Shown piece after piece: positions 57,820 to 64,000 of a stretch of 64,000 bases of DNA. The notes under the pieces were generated by a model. It saw only the letters and a list, made by a program, of their open reading frames with translations, did no database searches and was not told the origin of the DNA. A program made the translations under genes and the position numbers. Position 1 is the stretch's first letter; each line of letters starts with the position of its first letter. Source of the DNA: Lewinellaceae bacterium (GTDB lineage: Bacteria > Bacteroidota > Bacteroidia > Chitinophagales > Saprospiraceae); assembly GCA_020636095.1 (NCBI GenBank), contig JACJYN010000010.1, positions 1-64,000 on the forward strand, given 5' to 3'.

Positions 57820-59454
57820 TTAAAAGCTAAGGGCCCGGCTCAATAAAGAATCCGGAAAACGAGATAATGCAGTATCCAGTATAGCTTCAATTTTTTTCGG
57901 ATTCATCTGATTCATTTCATCTCTGGCGGCAGGGATTCGCCAAAGGTGGCCGATATTCTTGCTGGTACTAACCAGCCCTTTACCCCCTAAAAAAAATCGA
58001 GCTTTTTCCACTGTGCCCCTCGCTTTAAGACGAAGCCGCCCGTCCTTTGCATCACGTAATTCAAACCGCCCATCTTCTGTAGCTGAAAGGATTAAATCTC
58101 CATTTCGGGAAAGACAATAATGGGTAACCGGAGCTGTATATTCCAGCGTAAACATCGGTTGAAAAAAGGGGTAAAAATGAGCATATCTCACTTCAATTTC
58201 ATCCTCATTTTGGATATAAGCCAGTATATGATGGGGAATCGGGCCACCCTCTTTAACCCAAATGCTACGGGCCTTTCCATGCTTAAAATATTGTTCATTC
58301 ACTGCCTGATAAGGCAATTCCAAGGCCGTACCATCATAATTATTAAGCCACATGCCCTTGGCTCCAGTGGACAGTATAGTGGCTTCAAACAAAAACCGGG
58401 CGCCTTGCAACTCACCGACCGGAGAAGTAAACCGGGGATAAGCGTTCCGGATACCGGACCCGGCCAATGCAAAGGACTGAATAGCATTTCTACCCGCAAC
58501 CAGAAAAAACTGAGTCGAAGAAAAATCAATCGACACGGCCGGGCCATTCCATTGTATGGTATCGATCACCCTCTCAGGACTGTCGGTTCGGTACAATTGC
58601 ACCAGCCCATTTTGATTGCCAAAGGCAAAAAAGCGTCCATCAGGCGAAAAAAGGGCCGTAGTTATCGATACGGTATCCTCGTGACGCCACAATTCTTCTC
58701 CCTGAAGGTAATCGTAGAGGACAACCAAATGATCCGCTCCGGAAGACAGCAAGAGGGTTTGTTCAAACCCCGGCGCAACCGAGAGGCTGGTAACCGGCCC
58801 GTTATGACAGTACTCAGCCATAGGCTGGCAGTCTGCTCCCCAGGCCTTAACCATCCCGTCCTGCGATGCAGTCAGAATATATTTTTCATCCGGAGAAACG
58901 TCAATAGCAACGATAGAATCCTGGTGCACGAAATCGCAATACAGGCCGCTGCTGTACAATTCCCTGAAAACCTCTTCCGCCATACGACAGGGAATTGAAC
59001 CATCTCCCGAATTTGTAAAAGCCGCTTGCGCCAGCCTAAACGCATACGACACCTCCCCCCGGTCCATGGCTAACTTACTTTGGGTAGCCCACAACAGCGC
59101 CTGCTGCCTTTTTTTTTCAATACCCGCATTGCGTAAGGCAAGAAGCGACAGCACTAAAGAGAAAAGCAAAACTGTTAGAATACCCAGCACTGTGAGTTGC
59201 CTTCTTTTCCTTTTCCGCTTTATATCCTCCTGGCTGGCGCTGATAAACTCCCTATATACCGGCTCCAACTCCAGCTTCCCTAAATATGGGGTGATATAAT
59301 CCAGCTCCTTCTTGGTCAGCAGCTCCTGGTTTTCTTTAAAATACCGGTACCGTTCCCGAACAAAACGCTCGATCTTCAGGCGAGCCTTTTCTTCCACAGA
59401 AGCCTTTTCGAATACCTTTCGGGCCAGTATATCGTGATAGAGTTCGACTCTCAT
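57820..59454 (-). CDS. STAND C-terminal half: helical domain, membrane helix and WD40 repeats, module 2
   Basis: 544 residues. It begins MRVELYHDILARKVFEK, which is not a normal protein start but the conserved HD-containing end of a STAND NTPase region (compare FELAHDSLAALI in module 1). A basic segment (KRKRKRRQ) precedes a membrane helix (about 86-108, LGILTVLLFSLVLSLLAL). The rest is a WD40-type propeller: IVAIDVSPDEKYILTASQDG, MVKAWGADCQPMAEYCHNG, ALFSPDGRFFAFGNQNGLV, GDLILSATEDGRFELRDAKDG. The start codon overlaps the stop of the NTPase gene by ATGA-type 4 bases. It is thus the sensor half of a split STAND, or is joined to it by frameshifting. Propeller predicted periplasmic. Confidence 0.85.
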   Translation of the reverse strand: MRVELYHDILARKVFEKASVEEKARLKIERFVRERYRYFKENQELLTKKELDYITPYLGKLELEPVYREFISASQEDIKRKRKRRQLTVLGILTVLLFSLVLSLLALRNAGIEKKRQQALLWATQSKLAMDRGEVSYAFRLAQAAFTNSGDGSIPCRMAEEVFRELYSSGLYCDFVHQDSIVAIDVSPDEKYILTASQDGMVKAWGADCQPMAEYCHNGPVTSLSVAPGFEQTLLLSSGADHLVVLYDYLQGEELWRHEDTVSITTALFSPDGRFFAFGNQNGLVQLYRTDSPERVIDTIQWNGPAVSIDFSSTQFFLVAGRNAIQSFALAGSGIRNAYPRFTSPVGELQGARFLFEATILSTGAKGMWLNNYDGTALELPYQAVNEQYFKHGKARSIWVKEGGPIPHHILAYIQNEDEIEVRYAHFYPFFQPMFTLEYTAPVTHYCLSRNGDLILSATEDGRFELRDAKDGRLRLKARGTVEKARFFLGGKGLVSTSKNIGHLWRIPAARDEMNQMNPKKIEAILDTALSRFPDSLLSRALSF

Positions 59455-60542
59455 ACTACATTTTTTGTTGGCTCTTCTCCCATGATCCGGAGGATGCGTA
59501 ATTCATTGAAACGCCGGATGCAATACGCAATGATAGCTGGTGGAACCTTCCTCCGGTTGACGACCAGATCCTGAAGTTTTGCAGCCGGCAGGTTTTTCTT
59601 GGTACCCTCTTCGGTCACCAGGGCAAATAATACGTCCATGGCGATGCCTTCCTGCTGGAGTCCTTTATCTTTTAATTCTTTTTCTACAAGGGCCAGTTGC
59701 TCTTCCAGGAAATCGGACAAGACATCCTCCAACTGCCGGGTGCTTTCAAGCAAGGCAGGGTCGAAACGGATGGGACGTTGCACTTCGCCCCTTCTTTCCA
59801 GATCGTTGCGATAGAGTTTATCCAGATAAATCTGCAGGTTGGCCAGTTCTACGCCCTGCCGGGGGTCCTTGATGTTATCAATGATCCGGTTGGCCAGGCC
59901 GGCGCCGTCCGCCAATTCAATGTCAAAGGCCCGGGCAGTTTGCAGGATCACCTCCTGGAGGTTACCCCGGCTCATGCGCTCCACCCGCTGCCGGTTTTCG
60001 AAGAGGTTGGGGAGGACAAGTTCGAAATTGGACAGAAAGGCGAGGTATTCCTCCCGTAAGCTGAGGATCACCTTACACTGTTCTCCGGCCGCCAGCAGGC
60101 CGGCAATGGATTCAAAAAAATCATGTTGTTCCTCCTCTCCGCCAAAGATAAACAGCTCTTCAAACTGGTCGAAGATCAGATAAACGGTTTTAAAATAATC
60201 CAGGTAAAGGGAGCGGGTTTTTTGGGCAAGCGTCCAGGAGGCATCCATCGGCTTTACAGCCTGCTGGCGGATTGACTGATCCAGAGAGTCCAGCAAATGA
60301 TCGGCTCTGCGCACCGAGACGGGCAGCCATTCAGTTGTTTCGAACTGATTGGCCAGGCCACAGTTGATCAGGCTCGTCTTGCCGGTTCCGGAAGCGCCGT
60401 ACAGCAGAATGAGGTTCGATTCGAAAACCCGCTCGTATAGCTCTTCGATTTCGGCGTCTCGCCCAAAAAAGACAGGGCGGTCTTCCCGGGTGTAGGAATC
60501 CAGAAATTTAAACGGGCTACGGTGTCTGGGTTGATCTGCCAT
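59451..60542 (-). CDS. STAND NTPase core, module 2
   Basis: 363 residues: HRSPFKFLDSYTREDRPVFFGR, Walker A GASGTGKTSL (K55), Walker B VYLIFDQFEELF (D125), VILSLREEYLAFLSNFE, and a winged-helix-like part ending LRILRIMGEEPTKNVV, where it stops exactly before the HD motif that opens the next ORF. The module 1 homologue continues through this point into its membrane helix. Immediately before the stop the mRNA reads A-AAA-AAT, a possible -1 slippery heptamer (59460-59466). Start is 3 bp after the CHAT stop, so coupled. Expected role: nucleotide-driven switch controlling the CHAT protease. Confidence 0.87.
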   Translation of the reverse strand: MADQPRHRSPFKFLDSYTREDRPVFFGRDAEIEELYERVFESNLILLYGASGTGKTSLINCGLANQFETTEWLPVSVRRADHLLDSLDQSIRQQAVKPMDASWTLAQKTRSLYLDYFKTVYLIFDQFEELFIFGGEEEQHDFFESIAGLLAAGEQCKVILSLREEYLAFLSNFELVLPNLFENRQRVERMSRGNLQEVILQTARAFDIELADGAGLANRIIDNIKDPRQGVELANLQIYLDKLYRNDLERRGEVQRPIRFDPALLESTRQLEDVLSDFLEEQLALVEKELKDKGLQQEGIAMDVLFALVTEEGTKKNLPAAKLQDLVVNRRKVPPAIIAYCIRRFNELRILRIMGEEPTKNVV

Positions 60543-60545
60543 AAG

Positions 60546-62363
60546 CTATTGTTGCCAGATGTTTCTCAGCTTTTCAAATTGTTCCTCCAATACAATGAAT
60601 GGTTTTGCCTTGTCTTCATCCCTCTGCTTCAGGTATTTGCTTTTCAGCCTCCGGTTGCGGCTATCCTGTTTTACTTCCAGGCCGGTACTGAGTTGGTTGT
60701 GTTCCAGCTTAGAGGCCTGTAGCAGGTTGCTACTGCTCTTGATGTATATATATTCTTTGCCTTTGCAAAAGCTAAAGGTAAAGAGGTCCATTGCCGGCGA
60801 ATTGAGTTTGTCGCGGGAATAGGCATTCTTATCAATGAAGAAGGGAGAAAGGTTGAGGTAGGGTTTGATCGTTTCGAGCCCTTTGAGCAGGATGACCGAA
60901 TCACTGTCCAGAAAATCCTTGTAAGCCCGTGGCTCCCGGAACAGGCCCAGGCGGGCTTCCGTATGCGCATTCAGCCGGCCCAGATAATGGCGGTACTCGG
61001 CCGGGCGGTGCCGGTAATTGCAAAAAACAATATCCCGGACGGTAACCAACTGATAATTGACCATAAAAGCCAGGCCCGACAAGAAAACGGAAAGGAAATA
61101 TTCAGCGTCCTCACACAGCAGGCCAGCTTGAGTTTGTAGATTTTCCGGCTGGTTCAACCGATGTCGGATGGATTCCATAAACAGATAGGCATCGTAAGCC
61201 TCCTGTTTTTCATCCAACCCCTTCGAGAAATGAGCGATTTCTTCCAAAAAGGGGGCTATGCCATGGTTTGTAAGCACATTCAACAGCTGACGGAATCCTG
61301 CGACGTAATCAAAATGGCTAAATTCATCCGGCGTAATGCAGAACGCCTCTTCAAAATCGATATCGGATTCTGCCAGTTGCCCGGAGTTGCATTCATCCCA
61401 TACCTGTGAAAGCGTGGTGAAAAACATAAACTGGGCAGCCGACAGATACGTATTGAGTAGTTGCTCCAACCTCGGCAGGCCAGGGTGGAGCATGGCCGGG
61501 TCATTGGAGACCAGCTTCCCAACCTGGGCGCCTATATTCCACGGAAAATTCTTGATGATCAGTTCCAGCAATTCCCGGTCATCTTCCATACTTTGGATAT
61601 CCTCTTCCAGTTTGGAATTATTGGCCGCCATTTCCCCCAGGATGGAATAGATATAGCCATTCAATTCAAAGGAGGAAGCTTCGTCAAAACCGGCAGATAA
61701 GGAAAGTTGGCGAGGTAGCACCCAATCCAGCACCTCCGCATTTTCGGCTTTGTAAAACAGCCCCCAGGGCATGTCTTCCCCCTCGGCATCCTCAAAACCG
61801 GCCCCCCGGCTTTCCTCCAACCGGTACAATCGAGGTGCTCTTTCCGCTCCGTGTTCGAAGGCCAGGCTGGCGCAGGCATGTTCAAAGGACTGAGCAAGCG
61901 TACCGCCATTTGCCAGTTTTTGATAGAAGTACTCAGCAAAACCAGTGGCCTGGCTATCGCCAATTTGAGTAGTAGTAGCAATGACAGCGGGGATGCCCAA
62001 CTCGAGCAACCCTTCTACCTGCCCTTGGGTGGAACAACCATTCAAAAAAGCCAGTTTCAGTGCTTTTTGCCGTTTCAGCAGCTGGGCCAGCCCTTCCCCG
62101 TGGCCTTCCGAATTTTCTAAAACCAGCCTATTACCCGCTACATGCCCGGCGTAGTGAAAAATGATGATCGTCCCATCAAAGCGATTCATAGCATGAATGA
62201 TCTCTCTGGCCTCCGCCTGTTCCTCCCGGTACACCTTGATCGCATATTTGTCCTCCCAAGGCTCCAGCGCCTGGTTCAGGTGCCGGCTCTCCCGTTTCAG
62301 ATTGTCGAGATAAGCAGTCCGGTCATTGGCAAAAGTAAGTAGTATGACGGGAAGGTTTTTCAT
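60546..62363 (-). CDS. CHAT-domain caspase-like protease, module 2
   Basis: 605 residues, paralogue of 40765-42525. CHAT domain: IIIFHYAGHVAGNRLVLE carries the catalytic histidine (H74), LAFLNGCSTQGQV the cysteine (C110), with GIPAVIATTTQIGDSQATGF and FAEYFYQKLANGGTLAQ after it. The helical remainder parallels the paralogue throughout (for example IKPYLNLSPFFIDKNAYSRD against LKELNLSPFIIDKHAFETD). First gene of the minus operon CHAT-STAND-sensor-SPOR/LysM. No signal peptide; cytoplasmic. By family knowledge an effector protease; the target is unknown. Confidence 0.9.
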   Translation of the reverse strand: MKNLPVILLTFANDRTAYLDNLKRESRHLNQALEPWEDKYAIKVYREEQAEAREIIHAMNRFDGTIIIFHYAGHVAGNRLVLENSEGHGEGLAQLLKRQKALKLAFLNGCSTQGQVEGLLELGIPAVIATTTQIGDSQATGFAEYFYQKLANGGTLAQSFEHACASLAFEHGAERAPRLYRLEESRGAGFEDAEGEDMPWGLFYKAENAEVLDWVLPRQLSLSAGFDEASSFELNGYIYSILGEMAANNSKLEEDIQSMEDDRELLELIIKNFPWNIGAQVGKLVSNDPAMLHPGLPRLEQLLNTYLSAAQFMFFTTLSQVWDECNSGQLAESDIDFEEAFCITPDEFSHFDYVAGFRQLLNVLTNHGIAPFLEEIAHFSKGLDEKQEAYDAYLFMESIRHRLNQPENLQTQAGLLCEDAEYFLSVFLSGLAFMVNYQLVTVRDIVFCNYRHRPAEYRHYLGRLNAHTEARLGLFREPRAYKDFLDSDSVILLKGLETIKPYLNLSPFFIDKNAYSRDKLNSPAMDLFTFSFCKGKEYIYIKSSSNLLQASKLEHNQLSTGLEVKQDSRNRRLKSKYLKQRDEDKAKPFIVLEEQFEKLRNIWQQ

Positions 62364-62747
62364 AATAATTATTGGGGCTCCAGGGTTTCCACATATTTAA
62401 AACTGACAGAAACTGCATTTCACAAAACTAATTTAACACATTATTCCAAGAATCCGGCCAAATCACTTTTTATTATTGTAATAATGAATATATCTGAAAC
62501 AGGATAATTCCGCTCACCCTTTCTTTTTCGTCCGCAATTTTATTACCTTTATCCCGCCTTAAAATAGCGCCCTACTCTATCCGTTTATCTCCGCGAAATA
62601 TTTTTCCGTATCACTCATGTGGTTCCTCCTGGAAGCGCCAGGCCTTTGTTTGTAGATGGTTCGCAGTTGGTCGTTGACAAAACCGACAACCATCCACCAA
62701 TACCCTGCCCCGTTCCGCGAGACAACCACTCCGTTAACCATTAATCT
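62364..62747. other. Divergent intergenic region
   Basis: 384 bp between the minus-strand CHAT operon and the plus-strand sialidase-like gene. It should carry both promoters. AT-rich near 62460-62500. No small gene seen. Confidence 0.5.
62423..62430 (-). promoter_or_regulatory. Candidate -7 box for the module 2 CHAT operon
   Basis: On the minus strand TAGTTTTG fits TAnnTTTG and lies about 60 bp before the CHAT start at 62363. A TTG-containing -33 partner (TTGGAATAATG) is about 15 bp further upstream, slightly closer than usual. Confidence 0.3.
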
Positions 62748-64000
62748 ATGAACCGATTGAAATGGGCCTTGCTCGGTGCGTTCCTATGGGCCGCCTTTGG
62801 CAACCTGGCCGCCCAGCAAACCTTCAGCAAACAGTGGATCTACGAGCAGGGCCGCTCCGTATTGGCGCGTAAAATGAAAGCTTCGCCCGAAGAACTGCGG
62901 GCTGCCCAACTCCAGTTGACAATGCCGGCCGGCGCCGCTGACGGCGTATCCTTCCGGGGCCTCGACAACAACATCAGCAGCTCCGAAAAGCCGGAATCCG
63001 AAGTGCACGCCGCCATCAACCCCCGGGACACCAACAACATCATCATCGCCGGCATGGTGCTGGATGCCGAGGCCATACTGGGCGCCCTGTCCTTCCCCAT
63101 CTATTACACCAAAGATTTTGGACAGAGCTGGGAACTCAGCCAATTTGACGGCGTCAGCGACCTCGGCCCCTTTAACCTCATCCTGGGCGGCGGCGACCCG
63201 GTGCTGGCCTTCGATACCGACGGCACCGCCTACCTGTCCTGGCTGACCCTTTCGTTTAACCAGAGTTTCTCCATCGGCATACAGCTGCATTGGGCTATCT
63301 CGACTGACGGCGGAGAAAGCTGGGAACGGCAGGAATCTTTTATCGACTCCGGGGAAATAGTAGATCAAACCAACCCCAATTCCCGCTTTGTCGATAAAGA
63401 ATGGCTGGCCACCGACCTGTCGCCCACGCCTTACCGCAACAATCTCTACGCCGCCTACGTCGAGATCAACCTGGCGGACACCACCTACAACATCCTGGTC
63501 AAAACCAAAGCTGCCGAAAGCGATGAGTTTGGCGAGGCCGTAGATGTTACGCCCGAAGAGATCGTCTTCTCCCAGTTTTCCAGCATCGACGTCGACCGGG
63601 AAGGCAGGGTACACGTACTCTTCGCCGGCGCTACCGCTCAGGATGTAGCCCTGAACGTTTATCATTGCGTTTCGGAGGATGGCGGGGCCACCTTCTCCGA
63701 GCCGGTGCGCATCTCCTCCCTGCACCTGCCCTGTTTCCCGCCCGGCGCCGGCGGCCCCTGCGACCTGGTGGGCATTGACTCGGCGCGGGTGTATCCCTGC
63801 CCGCACCTGCGGGTGGACAAATCGGGCGGCGAATTCGACGGCAACCTCTACGCAGTATGGACCGCCGACGGCTTCCAAACCGAGCTTACCTCCGGTGTAG
63901 ACATCTACTACAGTTATTCCAAAGACGGCGGCCTCAACTGGGCCGATCCCATCGTGCTGAACAACGACGGCCTGCCCGCTTCCGAGCAGTTCTTCCCCAG
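62748..64000 (+). CDS. Secreted sialidase-like (BNR-repeat) propeller protein, 3' end outside window
   Basis: Open from ATG 62748 to the window edge (417 codons, no stop). Signal peptide (LLGAFLWAAFGNLAAQ). Sequence shows BNR/Asp-box blocks: IYYTKDFGQSWELS, AISTDGGESWERQ, CVSEDGGATFSEPV and YYSYSKDGGLNWADPI, spaced as in a six-bladed sialidase-like propeller. EVHAAINPRDTNNIIIAG at the start is common in secreted exo-alpha-sialidase-like proteins of Bacteroidota. The catalytic residues of a true sialidase cannot be confirmed here, so glycosidase activity is open; a T9SS domain would be expected beyond the edge. Divergent from the CHAT operon. Confidence 0.8.
   Translation, partial: MNRLKWALLGAFLWAAFGNLAAQQTFSKQWIYEQGRSVLARKMKASPEELRAAQLQLTMPAGAADGVSFRGLDNNISSSEKPESEVHAAINPRDTNNIIIAGMVLDAEAILGALSFPIYYTKDFGQSWELSQFDGVSDLGPFNLILGGGDPVLAFDTDGTAYLSWLTLSFNQSFSIGIQLHWAISTDGGESWERQESFIDSGEIVDQTNPNSRFVDKEWLATDLSPTPYRNNLYAAYVEINLADTTYNILVKTKAAESDEFGEAVDVTPEEIVFSQFSSIDVDREGRVHVLFAGATAQDVALNVYHCVSEDGGATFSEPVRISSLHLPCFPPGAGGPCDLVGIDSARVYPCPHLRVDKSGGEFDGNLYAVWTADGFQTELTSGVDIYYSYSKDGGLNWADPIVLNNDGLPASEQFFP

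Noticed and set aside
62784..63878. Long minus-strand open frame of 364 codons
   Set aside because: It is antisense to the sialidase-like gene, which has a signal peptide and BNR repeats; the minus frame has unlikely glycine/valine-rich composition and no domain.

Overview
The window looks like Bacteroidota, most likely a Saprospiria-type organism (Lewinella/Haliscomenobacter-like). This is inferred from Por-secretion (T9SS) C-terminal sorting domains, SprB-type repeats, 'two-component regulator propeller' proteins, a laminarin-type glucan locus with a GPH sugar transporter, CHAT-STAND gene pairs and many palindromic mini-elements. No rRNA, tRNA, CRISPR array, prophage or SusC/SusD pair was seen. 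Base composition is moderate except for a clearly GC-rich block at about 33.2-34.7 kb.

Layout. 0-1.8 kb: a partial membrane protein, two inverted-repeat elements and small genes. 1.8-8.5 kb (minus strand): a type I restriction-modification system in the order hsdR-hsdS-rayT-hsdM; hsdR is interrupted by a 162-bp MITE. 9.0-11.8 kb: a PD-(D/E)XK-like nuclease with an in-frame amber codon and an IS1182-type insertion sequence. 11.8-12.6 kb: an orphan M91-type metallopeptidase toxin tip with a lipoprotein as possible immunity partner. 12.7-15.7 kb: a DUF1801 protein, a propeller lipoprotein and a T9SS-secreted protein. 16.2-32.4 kb: a beta-1,3/1,6-glucan utilisation locus with a propeller/Y_Y_Y/LuxR-type regulator (minus), then, divergently, a clan GH-A glycosidase with a C-terminal barrel-like extension, a multi-module glucan-binding lipoprotein, GH16, GH17, GH30, a GPH transporter, a small membrane protein and a second GH17. 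MITEs sit in many of the gaps. 32.6-39.8 kb: an outer-membrane protein remnant, a GC-rich flavin monooxygenase, a possible group II intron 3' end, a second propeller lipoprotein, a DoxX protein and a sulfatase.

39.9-64 kb is intact and is the most interesting part. Two CHAT-protease/STAND-NTPase modules face each other. The plus-strand one (40.8-44.5 kb) has a transmembrane STAND with TPR-like repeats. The minus-strand one (57.8-62.4 kb) has a STAND split over two overlapping ORFs, the second carrying a transmembrane helix and WD40 repeats. Between them lie exported proteins: a 2485-residue T9SS adhesin-like protein, a kelch lipoprotein, a 290-residue exported protein, an exported WD40 protein that looks like a detached STAND sensor half, and a SPOR-LysM protein. 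A reasonable inference is a paired envelope-sensing conflict or cell-death system: sensors on the periplasmic side, NTPase switch and caspase-like effector inside.

Quality caution. Genes at about 1.5-8.5, 10.2, 12.2, 14.8-23.3 and 25.6-34.3 kb carry many single-base frameshifts, whereas 36-64 kb has none that I can see apart from the STAND split. Several are repaired by adding one base to a short homopolymer, so local sequence error is at least as likely as true decay. Coordinates of such genes span from the inferred start to the inferred stop across the breaks.
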